From Macrotis lagotis (lineage: Eukaryota > Chordata > Mammalia > Peramelemorphia > Peramelidae): 64,000 bases of DNA. The notes under the pieces are model-generated. The model was not told where the DNA came from, searched no databases, and saw only the letters and a program-made list of their open reading frames with translations. Below are positions 47,857 through 59,999 of this stretch, in pieces. A program made the position numbers and the translations under genes. Where the stretch lies: assembly GCF_037893015.1 (NCBI RefSeq), contig NC_133663.1, positions 138,080,507 through 138,144,506 on the forward strand. Reading direction: 5' to 3'. Position 1 is the stretch's first letter. Each line of letters begins with the position of its first letter.

Positions 47857-48845
47857 TGCAATATTCATTTGATTAATAAAGATTAAAACCAACTTATAAA
47901 AGATCTAAAGCATAGTGACAATGGAAATGTCAATTTATTGTACCACCTTAAAATATTTAGGCTAAACAGGTTAACACCTAGCACTTATAACAGTTTGAAA
48001 TAATTTAGAGTGCCCATATGGACTCCAATTACGCTACATATTTTGTGGATAGAAAGGTTTATTTGATTATTAAAAATTAAAAGCAATCAAAACAAAGACC
48101 TAAAACTTAGTGATAGGTGAAAAATTAATTTCCTCAAACACCTAAAAATACTGAAGACAAACACTTTAACTTCTAAACTTAAAATAGCTTAAAATAATTT
48201 GGAGTGTCTAGATGTCTAGTTATGCAACATATAGATGATCCTGTGGTTAGTAAGAATTCTTTAATTAATAAAATGAAAACCAATTGAAACAAACAAAGGC
48301 ATAAAACTTAGTGATAGTGAAAAATTAATATCCTAAACCATTACATAACACATGGATAAATCTGTATGCAGTAATATTCTTATTTCAATAAATATTGAAA
48401 CCAATTGAAGCAAAGACCTAAAACTTAGTGACACTGGAAATATTAATTTCCTAAAGTACTACCTAACACTTAAAACTGCTTAAAATAATTTAGATGTCCC
48501 AATTTAAATCCATATAGACAAATTTATAGATAGCAACTTATTTGATTATTAAAAATTAATTTGGGGGTGGCTAGGTTGCACAGTGGATAGCGTACTGGCC
48601 CTGGAGTCAGGAGTACCTGAGTTCAAATCAGGCCTTAGACATTTAATAATTACCTAGCTGAGTGGCCTTGGGAAAGCCACTTAACCCCGTTTGCCTTGCA
48701 AAAAAAAATCCTAAAAAAAAACAATTAGGTCAGCTGAAACAATGACCTAAAACGTAGTGACACTGGAAATAATAATTTCCTAAAACACCTTAAAATATTT
48801 AGAGTGAACACCTTAGCACCTTACAATTAAATCACTTTAAAAAAC
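47857..48845 (+). repeat. Diverged tandem repeat, ~195-bp unit, five copies plus a partial
   Basis: Units start at about 47885, 48080, 48276, 48397 and 48721. Each opens with a variant of aaccaattgaaacaaagacc, then taaaacttagtgaca, attaatttcctaaa, a cttaaaataatttagagt block, and closes with ttatttgattattaaaaatt. Spacings are 195 and 196 bp for the first two. Unit 3 lacks its middle (121 bp). Unit 5 is incomplete and separated from unit 4 by a WSINE. A partial unit end (47857-47884) precedes unit 1. No coding capacity. Not a family I recognise. Confidence 0.85.
48563..48721 (+). mobile_element. WSINE1-like SINE inside the tandem repeat
   Basis: Head gggtggctaggttgcacag, B box gagttcaaatc, full body and A-rich tail. 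It separates tandem units 4 and 5, so the array predates it. Confidence 0.9.
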
Positions 48846-49890
48846 ATCTCCTGTATAAACCTCTGGTAGAACAAGCCCCAAATGGGAGTTGAATGTTTCT
48901 TTCCCCAAAGTGATAGCTCGAGGAAGCATTTCATGACCCAACTGAATAGAGTAGCACCTTTTCCTTGTCTTGCCTCCCTTGTCAATGAGACACTCTTCAA
49001 GGTGGTCCCTGAGGCATGTAACTGAATTTTCTACTCACCCAATGAGTGGAATAAATGCCTCATTCATCCACTGTTCAGAAAATTTAGTCACCTGTCCACC
49101 TTGAATGGTGATGCAGGAGAAAGAATATGAATATAGATTCCTGGAGAGTTATTTTCCAAAGTCACATAGCAGGTACCAATATCTAATTAAACCCCTGCTT
49201 TTTGTTGAGTGTGACTTCTATAAAAAAAATCTGCCCTTGGTTTCTGAACCTTTTTGAACAAAAATAGGAGAATGTCCTTCATCTGAAGCAGGTACAGTTA
49301 ATCTACTGGGATTAATGTCTGCGGAGTTCAGTCAGTTAGTTTGGGTGTTGGACATGGAGTAAGGTTTTGACTGAATAACCTTATACTTCCTGTCATAATT
49401 GCAACACCTTTCTTGATCAGCTTACAGGTCTGAATGACTTCTTTGTGGATCAGTCCAAATAGGGATTCTTCATTCACTTCTAGAATGTCATCCCATTTCA
49501 GTCTTCCAGTATCAGCAGATGCTCCATTTGGGTCTCTGGCTGAATTGTCAACTCCCACAGTACGGAAGCCAAAGCCCTTGCCTCTTCCTTTCATCTACTC
49601 AATAGTGGAGATAATGGAGAATCTTGCTAGTCTCCAAGGGTAATCTACTTGAGTAGAGCTCAAGGACCAAGTTTACTTTTTCATACCATACTTTACCATA
49701 CCATGGTGTTCCTGTCTTGCACCAGGAGAATCTAGCTACTGTATGTAGAAGAGTAATTTGGGGAGAGCCCTCAAAGAACGTTTCCTCAACATTTCCATTT
49801 TGTATTGCTAGCTTATCATTATTTCTAATAGATTCTAGATGAGAAAGCTTCCCCAATATCTCTAAGTGAGGTCTCCATTTGTTTTTAATT
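48846..49890 (-). pseudogene. Coding fossil with a PDZ-like segment, source gene not identified
   Basis: On the minus strand 49594-49328 reads G-K-G-F-G-F-R-T-V-G ... NSARDPNGASADTGRLKWDDILEVNEESL (in part) ... HKEVIQTCKLIKKG. The GFGF loop, the GRLK..D.ILEVN.ESL.G..H segment and the spacing fit one PDZ domain. Upstream, 49856-49599 is an open frame in a different phase (RNNDKLAIQNGN, EGSPQITLL, VWYEKVNLVLEL) that I cannot name, so if both belong to one gene it is frameshifted. The stretch 48846-49327 downstream may be 3'UTR. No introns are evident, but I see no poly(A) tail. It lies wholly inside the 2.57-kb insertion in L1 ORF1. Confidence 0.45.
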
Positions 49891-50430
49891 TTTGATTCGT
49901 CATTTTCTCCTTTCTATGAATCAGTTCATATGTCTTTCCTTGCTTCTCTCAATTCTTATTATTTATCATTTCTTTTAGTACAGTAAGGTTAATGGGAAAA
50001 TGGGGTTTAGGGGTAAGTGAGGGTTAAGGATAGATGCAAGTTCTTTTAGTGAAAAACTCATCAATTATTCAAACTCAGAGACATAAGAAAGGCTTAGACT
50101 TCAATTCAAAGTTTGCACAAACAGCTTACAATCTACCAGAAAAAGTTTAGAGGAGCAGTAAGATAGAGTTTCAATAGAAGTAAGAGGAGAGTAGGAGAGC
50201 TTGGGGAATCACACTCTGCCAGGGTAGACCGGCTTCTCACAGAAAGACACGCTAACAGGGAATTAAGTAATAGAGAATGGCAAAGGGTTAGGATAGTGTG
50301 AGGGATGACACTCCCCCAGAGTGAGCTGCCCTCCAAAGGAAGGTGAGTCATCATAAGTGGTAAAAAAGGGTAATAGGATGAAGGGCTATGACTCCCCCTG
50401 AGCAGGCCACCCTCCAAAGGCAGAGCAACC
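49891..50430. repeat. Unassigned segment ending in a ~90-bp tandem repeat (about three units)
   Basis: Related blocks near 50195-50245, 50305-50345 and 50385-50425 share the pattern g(a/c)tatgacactccccc ... gagc(t/a)g(c/g)c ... ccctccaaagg(a/c)ag. The first is the most diverged. Locally GC-rich. The 94-codon minus-strand frame at 50133-50417 is a product of the repeat. Confidence 0.6.
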
Positions 50431-51056
50431 TCTGAAAAAGAATTTTAAAATAGATCAAGAAGGTAGAAGAAACATTGGGTAAAAATTAGTATAATATAAG
50501 AGAATAATAAAAAAGAGTCAATTGCTTGCTCAAGAAAGCACCAAAAAGTGTGGAAAAGATGTACAAAAATTCATTGATGAAAAGAATTACTTAAAAAGTA
50601 GAAACAGCCAAATGGAAAATAGAAACAAAATCTCACTGAAGAAAATAATTCCTTAAAAATTTGAATTGGACAATGGGAAGTTAATCACCATATTTAATAG
50701 CAAAAAAACCCCAATAAAAGAAAATCAAAATAATGAAAAAAATAGAAGAAACTGAGGCATGTCTCATTGGAAAAACAACAGACCTGAAAAATACAGGAAA
50801 GCTAATTTAAGCATTATTGGATATTCTGAGACAAGATCAAAAAAGAGTATAGACATCTTTCAAAAAATTACTACCAAGTAATAATAATGCTCTAAGGACC
50901 TCGAAATAAAAGTAAAATAAAAATTGAAGAATGCTCCTATTACCTCCTAAAAAGAGATCCCCAAAAGAAAACTCCCAGGACCATTATAGCCAAATTATAT
51001 TCCAGAGATCCTAGGTCAAGGAAAAACTTTTTGATAGCAGTGAGAAGTAAACAATT
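50431..51056 (+). mobile_element. L1 ORF1 continuation, sense
   Basis: Resumes exactly where the L1 stopped at about 47856: ctctgaaaaagaattttaaaat and gaaggtagaagaaacattggg align with 54.16-54.21 kb. It then goes through the coiled-coil repeats (ctcactgaagaaaataattcc), the RNA-binding region (attggaaaaacaacagacctg ... cattattggatattctgag) and ends at aagtaaacaatt, the target of the next insertion. Frame broken. Confidence 0.75.
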
Positions 51057-52635
<1,579 letters not shown>

Positions 52636-53163
52636 AAGTAAACAATTCAAATATTATACAGCCATAGTCAGGATAATACAAGTTTAGTTGCTGTTTTATT
52701 AAAGGATCAGGTTGTTTGAATATTTTATTCTGGATGACAAAGGAACTAGGATTACAACAAGAACCACTAACTAAATGAAACAGTATAAATCTTCAAAGGG
52801 AAGAAATATATAGTTAAGGAATTAAGTGATTTTTTCAATCATTACTAATGAAAAGAACAGAGCTGAATAGAAAATTTACTATCAAACACAAAACTCGAGA
52901 GAAGCATAAAAAAGTAAATGGAAAAAAGGGCACATAAGTGATTTAATAAGAAGAAAATGTTTATATTCCTACAAGTAAAGTGAATACCTGTAATTATTAA
53001 GAACATTGCCATCATCGGGTCAATTAGGAGTACACATACACAGAGTGTACAAGTGTGAGTTGACTAGGATAGGAAGACATTAAAAAAAATTAAGGGGTTA
53101 GAAAGAGTGAGAAGGGGAAAAGGATAAGAAGAATGGAATATATTATCTCATAAAAAACGGTCC
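52636..53163 (+). mobile_element. L1 ORF1 C-terminus and following UTR, sense
   Basis: Continues the ORF1 interrupted by the KIAA1143 copy: caattcaaatattatacagcc, caggataatacaag, tctggatgacaaaggaactagg, gaaaagaacagagctgaatagaaaattta. It then leaves ORF1 and runs to the 5' end of the next L1. Confidence 0.75.
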
Positions 53164-55848
53164 AAGGAAGACGGAGTCAAGATGATGGAAAGAAGGCAGG
53201 GATTTAACTGAACTCTACTCATACCTCTCCAAATACCTGTCAATAGTAATTCTAATCAAATTCTTGATTGTCAAAACACACAAAAAAGATGGAGTAAAAC
53301 AATTTCCAGTCTAAGAAAACTTAGAAAGTTGGCAGGTAAGTTCTGCTCCTTAAGGATGAGAAAGGAGTTCAGTTCATTGCAGGCCAGACTAGTGCAGATA
53401 AAACCCCAGCAAACCAGAAGCAGATTTCAGTGTGACTGAATCAGTGGCAGCAGTAAGGGCAGCAAGAAAAAGGTTGGCCTCACCTGGTTGGGAGTGGAGC
53501 ACTGTTCAGCACAATCTCTGCCAGTACAGATTCTGCCCCAGCAAAGCCAAAGCCGACCTTAGAAATCACTGAATCTGTAGCATAGTGACTGCTTCCAGAA
53601 GTCACAGACTACAGACAGGATGGGATTCAAGCATCTGGTCGGGGGTCTTTTTGCTAATGCAGAGGCAAGACTTTGCTGTTTTGCCCATACTCAAATTATG
53701 GTCATGGTTTTGCATGGCAGTTTCAGGGTGACTAGAGCACCAGTTATTGTGGTATAGGGAAACACGGATGCTCAACACAGTTCCAGGGTAGAAAAGAAGA
53801 TTTATGGTTAGTCACAGAGCAGAACACAGATCAGAAGACTAATAAATATCTCTCCTTAGATCATACCACCTGGGAAAAACCAAAAATATTCAGGTCCCTA
53901 GAAAATATCATTGAAAGCAACTGAAGCTTGGGTCAGAGTGCCCTCAACCATAAAAAAATTATCACTTTAACAAACAGTTAAACTTCAAATAATAAACTGG
54001 GGAAATGAGCAAACAATAGAAAAAATAATTCTGGCATTAAGAAGTTACTATGGTGATAAGAAAGCTCAAAACACATACTCAGAAGAAGGGAGCAGAGTTA
54101 AAGCTTCTACATCCAAAACTGTCAAGAAACAAATGGATTGATCTCAGGACATGGAAGAGCTCAAAAAATGATTGAAAATCAAGAGAGATAGAGGAAAAAC
54201 ATGGGAAGGGAAATGAAAATAATATAACCAGCTTAGTAAAGGACACTCAAAAATTAATGAAGAAAATAACACCTTAAAAAGTAGACAAGGCTAAATTGTC
54301 AAAGAGATATGAAAAGTCAATGAGAAGAAAAATACCTTAAAAGGCAGAATTGGCCAAATAGAAAAAAAGGCAGAAGAATTCACTGAAAAAAATCCTTAAA
54401 AATAAAATTAGCCAAATGTAAAAGTAATAAAAAATTAACTCAAGAAAATAATTTCATAAAAATTAGAATTGAGCAAATGGAAACTTAATGACTTTATGAA
54501 TGATAAAGAATCCATAAAACAAAGCCAAAAGAATGAAAAAGAAAAGACAACATGAAAAAATCTCACTGTAAAAAGAACTGATCTGAAAAATAAATCCAAG
54601 AGAGATAATTTAAAAATTATTGGACTACCTGAAGGCCAGGATTGAAAAAAATCAAAATACCATCTTTCAAGGAGTTATCAATAAAAGCTGATCTGATATT
54701 CTAGAGTATAAAAAAGAAATGGAAAGAATCTGCCAATCAATAATGAAAAAAATGCAAGGGAGAGTGGCCAGTCACACCAGATTTAAAACTAAATTATACA
54801 ATCATCAAAACAGTTTGGTTCAGGCTAAGAAATAGAGGGGGTCAATCAGTGGAATATTTCAACAGGTACAAAATAGGTACAAAGGATAGGTACAAAAAAT
54901 AAAACATTAGTAAATGATTATAATAATCAACTAATAATTTGACATAAGAACTAATCATTGAAAAAAATACTGGAAAAGCTAGAAAATCATTTGAGAGAAA
55001 CTAGGCATAGATCCAAACCTCATAATCTATACCAATATAAGATCAAAATGGTTACATGATATACATATAAGCCAATTAGGAGAAAAAGGAAATATTTATC
55101 TGAAATATCTAGGAAGGACAGAAAAATTTATGTCTAAGCAAGAGACAGGGAACATTATAAAACGCAAAATGGATCATTTTTATTACATTAAAAGTTTTCA
55201 AACCAACAGAAGCAATGCATTAAGATTAGAAGTAAGACAGAAAGCTGGGAAATAATTTTTACTGCCAATATTTCTAATAAAGGCTTCATGTTTCAAAAAT
55301 ATAGAGAACTGAGTCAAATTTATAAAAATACAAACCATTTCTTAATTGATAAACGAAGAATATGTCTAGGAAGTTTTGAGATGAAGAAATTAAAAGCATC
55401 TTTAGTCACATGAAAAATGCTCTAAATCTCAATTGATTAGAGACATTCAAATTAAAGCAACTCTGAGATCTCAACTCACATCTATCAAACTGGTCAAAAT
55501 GACAGAAAAGATAAATGATAAATTTCAGAGGGAATAAGGGAAACCTGCGATACTAATTCACTGTTGGTGAGTTGTGAACTGATCCACCCTTCTAGAGTAC
55601 AATTTGGAACTGTACCCAAAGGTTGGACACTTACTTAACTGTGTGATCATTTAACCCTGAGTGCTTCACATCTAGGGTCATCTCCAGTCATTCTGATTCA
55701 TATCTGGCCAGTGGACTCAGATGAGTATGGAGAAGAAAGTGAGGCTTGGTGAATTAGCATAGTACCCCCTCATACAAAGCCAATTCAAGTGATTGTCATG
55801 ACATCACTTTCCCTGATGTCATGATCTTCTTCAAAAATGAAGGACGAA

Positions 55849-55893
<45 letters not shown>

Positions 55894-56615
55894 AATCATC
55901 ATGCCCAAAGAGCTATAAAACTATGTGTACGTTTTGATCTAGCAATACCACTACTAGGTCTATATTTATAAGAGTATGAGAAAGGGAAAAAGACCCACTT
56001 GTACAAAAACATTTATAGTAGCAATTTTTGTGGTGGCAAGATTTGGAAACTGAGGTTTAGCAATTGGGGAAATCACTGAACATACTATTGTGCCATAAGA
56101 AAAACTGAATAGAGAGATTTCATTAAAACCATGAAAGACTTAGGTGAACTGATGATAAGTCATTGTGAGCAGAAGCAGGAGAACATTGTTCACATTAATA
56201 GCAACATTGTGTGATGATCCTCTATGATAAACTTAGCTTTTCTCAGAAGTACAGTGAACAAAGACAATTCCAAAAGACTTGTGATGGAAAATGACATTCA
56301 CATGCAGAAAAAAAGAACTATTGAGTCTGAATGTACATCAAAGCACTCTATTTTCATTTTTACTTTTTTCTTTTATATGCATTTTCCCATTTGTTATGAT
56401 TTTTCTTTCAGAACAGCATGATTGATATGGAAATATGTTTAACATGATTGTACATCCATAACCTATGTCAGATTATTTATTGTCTCTGGAGTGGAGGAGA
56501 AGGAGAAAAGAGAGGAAAAACTTGATAATTAAAATCTTATGTAAATGAATGTCAAAAACTATTCCATGTAGTTAGAAAAAATATTCTATTAAGTGAAAAA
56601 AAAACCTCTAGAGAA
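53164..56615 (+). mobile_element. Second L1, sense, with most of ORF2 missing
   Basis: Starts with gaagacggagtcaagatgatgg, an L1 5' end, followed by 5'UTR, ORF1 from about 54.0 kb (coiled coil, then aaattattggactacctgaagg) and, near 54.75-54.79 kb, an abrupt switch to the ORF2 C-terminus (catcaaaacagtttggttcaggctaagaaatag). The 3'UTR ends in A-rich sequence near 56.6 kb. Reverse transcriptase and endonuclease are absent. No intact ORF. An RTE-tailed SINE lies within the 3' part. Confidence 0.75.
55622..55897 (+). mobile_element. Marsupial CORE-type SINE with RTE-like (CAT)n tail
   Basis: Interrupts the L1 between tgtacccaaag and tgcccaaagagc, so the flanking 'cccaaag' is the likely target duplication. 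Shares body and 3' end with 11459-11670. The tail has grown to about 16 CAT units (55848-55897). Confidence 0.8.
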
Positions 56616-56665
56616 AAAGCAAGAGAATGGAGAAATGATCAAGTTCTTTCTCCCTTCACTTTCTC

Positions 56666-56812
56666 TCTTTTTTTTGCAAGGCAAACAGGGTTAAGTGGCT
56701 TGCCCAAGGCCACGCAGCTAGGTATTTATTAAGTGTCTGAGACCAGATTTGAACCCAGTTACTCCTGACTCCAGGACCAGTTCTTTACCCACTGCCCCAC
56801 CTAGCCACCCCC
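56666..56812 (-). mobile_element. WSINE1-like SINE, antisense
   Basis: ttttgcaaggcaaacagggtt, gcttgcccaaggccac, reversed B box gatttgaaccc, ctgccccacctagccacccc. Confidence 0.9.
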
Positions 56813-57069
56813 TTTCCCCTTCTCTTAAAGGGAATAAAAGCTTCTATTACAATTAAGGGAATTTATTGGGTAAAGAATATAGAGGGAAATTTGCAGAAGA
56901 GAATAGTACTGTAATAACTCTGATTGTTCAGTTGGGATGAGATGAATTAGTTTGAAGCCCCAATACAGTTAAGCCCCTTCCAGATATAAGGGTACTGAAA
57001 GGGCACTTGGGACTAATAAGAGACCAATGCGTTCAAGATGTTTGACAAAAGGATTATAGAGGGGATGAA
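56813..57069. other. Unassigned DNA
   Basis: No gene or repeat recognised. Confidence 0.4.
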
Positions 57070-57325
57070 ATGGAGACAGCTTGGAGGTATAGTGGAGGGA
57101 ATTTTAGTACTGGAATTGAAGCAGACTCATTTTTCTGGGTTCAGATCTGATCTCAGAAACTTGCTGACTGTGTGAGCCTGGGCAAATCATTTGGCTCCAT
57201 TTGCTTCAGTTTCCTCATCTAAGGAATAGGCTGTAGAGCAAAGATGGTAAACTGCTCAACTGACCTTCTCAGGAGATCCCTAAGTGTAGTACCAAGAGTA
57301 GGACATGACAGTACTACAACAAACT
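57070..57325 (+). mobile_element. Marsupial MIR/CORE-type SINE, sense
   Basis: ggttcagatctgatctcag, gactgtgtgagcctgggcaaatca, cagtttcctcatctaagg, ending gtaggacatgacagtactacaac. Diverged but full length. Confidence 0.75.
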
Positions 57326-57489
57326 GGAAAACTAATTAAGAATTTTTATAGTTGTGTAAGTAAGAAGAGATGATGGCCTGAATGTAATGGTTATGGTAAG
57401 AGGAGAAAACAGGGTATATATTGAACATAAAAAGAAAAATAAACTCTACAACAGATTTGCAGTTTCATACACACTCATCTTTTTTCTGC

Positions 57490-57725
57490 TCTACTTATAG
57501 GCAACTAGGGGATCTAATGAATAGAACAATAATATAATGAGAAAGATCTAAGTTCACAATCTACCTAAGGCACTTACCAGTTGTAAGTATTACAAGTCCC
57601 TTAACCTTTCTTGCCTTCAGTTTCTTCATCTATGAAATGAGGATAATAACAATACATACCTCTTAGGGTTGTTGTGAGAATCAAAGGAAATAACATTTAT
57701 AAAGAACTTTGCTAACTTTAAAGAC
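57490..57725 (+). mobile_element. MIR SINE, sense
   Basis: Classic MIR 3' half: cagtttcttcatctatgaaatgaggataataac, tcttagggttgttgtgagaatcaaa, taaagaactttgctaac. Confidence 0.8.
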
Positions 57726-57784
57726 ACACAAACATATTCATATACATATACATATGCATAGACATAGACATAAATAAGATCTTC

Positions 57785-58005
57785 TCATGAGCCAGTCTGG
57801 AGCTTTCTGGGCAGTGGTGCTGAAGGTGTTTAACTTTTCATTCCTCATCTCATTTTGAGGATGAGGAGACAAAGGCAAACAGTATTAGGTGCCTTGCAGC
57901 AGTTCACACAGCTACTTAGTGTCTGGGGGTCTGCTTTTAACTCAGGAAGATAGATCTTCTTGACTGAAGCCTAGCTCTCCATCCATTGTGCCACCAAGTT
58001 GACCA
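57785..58005 (-). mobile_element. Marsupial MIR/CORE-type SINE, antisense
   Basis: cattttgaggatgaggagacaaaggc, gttcacacagctacttagtg, ccatccattgtgccacc. Confidence 0.7.
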
Positions 58006-58059
58006 AATACATAGTTATTGTTCCTTCCTATAAAATCAAGGCATGAGAGTGAAATGTAC

Positions 58060-59515
58060 TGGGAGACAGGGAAATTAAGGAGTCAAATAGTGTAAATTAT
58101 CTCTCATAAAAGAGATAAGAAAAAGCTTTTAGAATGGAGGGGTAAAGGGTAGGTAGAGGTAGAGGTAGAGTGAGTGAACCTTGCTCTCATCAGAATTAAT
58201 TCCAAGAGGGAATAACATACACATTCACTTGGGGGTGGAAATCTATCTTACACTACAGGAGAGTAGGAGAAGGGAGGAAGAATAGAGGAGGTGATAGAAG
58301 GGAGGGCAGATTGGGGGAAGGGATAGTGAGACGCAAAGCACTTTTGAAAAAAAATAGGATTAAAGAAGAGAGAATAGAATAAACAGGGGGAAATAGCATG
58401 TAGGGGAATTCAATTAGCAATAGTACCTGTGAAAAAAATTTTTGAAGCAAATTTCGCTAATTAAGGCCTCATTTCTTAATGATATAAAGAAAGGAGTCAG
58501 ATTAGAAAATTAGAAACTAATCCCTAATTGATTAATAAGCAAAAATATGAACAGATTTCAGATGTGACAATCAAATCTATAGCCATATTAAAAAATCTTC
58601 TACCTCACTATTGATTGGAAAAATGCAAATTTAAAAATTATGAGATACTGCTCAAACACATTAAAATGGGTAATAGGTCAAAAAAGAATTATGAGTTTTG
58701 GAAGGAATTTGAGAAAAATGAGACATTTATGAACTGTTAGTAGGGGTTGTGAACTGATTCAACCATTCTGTGCATCACTATGGAACTATGCTCTAAGAAC
58801 TATAAGACCATGAATACCTTTTCATCCGGGATTACTACTATGTCTGCATTCCAAAAGAGATTAAAAAAAAGAAGAAAAAAGGATTTAAATATGCAAAAAT
58901 ATTTATAGTAGCTCTTTTCAAGTGGAAAAGAATCAGTAATTAAGGGGATGCCTATCATTTGGGGACTGGTTGAACGAACTGTGGTATGTGGTTTTGATGG
59001 AATACTATTGTGCTATGAGAAATGTTAAGCAGCATGAACTCAGTAAAATCTGAGAAAGACATAAAAGAGTTGATACAAAGTGAAATATACTGTGTACAAA
59101 GCAATAGCAATATTGTAATATGAACAACTGCAAATGACTTAGGTGTTCTCAGCAATATGGCTATCCCAAACAATTCTGAAAGAATCATGATGAAAAATGC
59201 TATCCACACCCAAGTAAAAATTCATGGTATATAAATACAGATTGAAGCATTTTTTAACTTTCAATTTTTTCTAGAATTTTATGGGGTGGGATCTATGTTT
59301 CATTTCACAAGATGATTGTTATGGAAATGTTTTAAATATATTGCATGTGTATAACCTAAAGTTAATTGGTTGACTTCTTGATGGGTGGTGGGGAGCAAAA
59401 GAAGAGGGTTGAGAATTTGGAACTAAAAGTTTTAAAAACAAACACTAACATTGTTTATACATGTTACTAGGAAAAATAAAATACTGGGGAAAATAAAATA
59501 AAAAAATAGAAAGTA
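58060..59515 (+). mobile_element. L1 3' part, sense
   Basis: Purine-rich region (58.13-58.34 kb), then gaagcaaatttcgctaattaaggcctcatttc, a run through the ORF2 C-terminus (tgaactgattcaaccattctg, gggatgcctatcatttggg, aatactattgtgctatgag) and 3'UTR to an A-rich end near 59.5 kb. No intact ORF. Confidence 0.75.
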
Positions 59516-59999
59516 TAATAGAGGCACAAAAGAGGTAAGAGGGGAGATCGAAAGTGGACAGAGTTTAAACTTTATTAATATCTGAATTGACTCAAAGTGA
59601 GAATAATATATACACTCAGTTGTGCATAGAAATCTACTTTACCATCTAGCAAAGAAGGAGGGGAAAGGGATAAAAGAAGGTAAAAGCTGATTTTTTACAG
59701 AAAGAGTTGATTTATGGGGCGGCTAGGTGGTGCAGTGGATAGAGCACCGGCCCTGGAGTCAGGAGTACCTGAGTTCAAATCCAAATTGAGCCTCAGACAC
59801 TTAATAATTACCCAGCTGTGTGGCCTTGGGCAAGCCACTTAACCCCATTTGCCTTGCAAAAACTAAAAAAAAAAAGAGTTGATTTAGAATAGGTAGTGCT
59901 CAAAAGAAAAAGAAATAGGCTCAGAGTGAAAGTAGAAAGGAACAAAAGACAAAGAGAAGTAAAATAGGATAAAGTGACATACATAATTTCTAATAATAC
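59516..59999 (+). mobile_element. L1-derived UTR fragment, split by a SINE
   Basis: 59.60-59.68 kb parallels 58.22-58.29 kb (agaaatctactttaccatctag versus agaaatctatcttacactacag, then purine-rich sequence), so this is a second copy of the same region. Confidence 0.5.
59715..59872 (+). mobile_element. WSINE1-like SINE, near consensus
   Basis: The least mutated copy here: ggggcggctaggtggtgcag, agagcaccggccctggagtc, B box gagttcaaatcc, body and A11 tail. Perfect 14-bp target duplication aaagagttgattta at 59701-59714 and 59873-59886. Contains a small insertion (aaattgag) after the B box. Confidence 0.95.

Noticed and set aside
47857-48845. CRISPR-like array
   Set aside because: Units are ~195 bp and contiguous with similar sequence throughout; no short repeat/unique spacer pattern, and the setting is a vertebrate genome.
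55848-55897. CAT repeats as a CRISPR or satellite array
   Set aside because: Simple trinucleotide tail at the 3' end of an RTE-tailed SINE; no spacers.
58253-58450. Minus-strand Pro/Leu/Ser-rich ORF
   Set aside because: Shadow of the purine-rich UTR portion of a sense L1.
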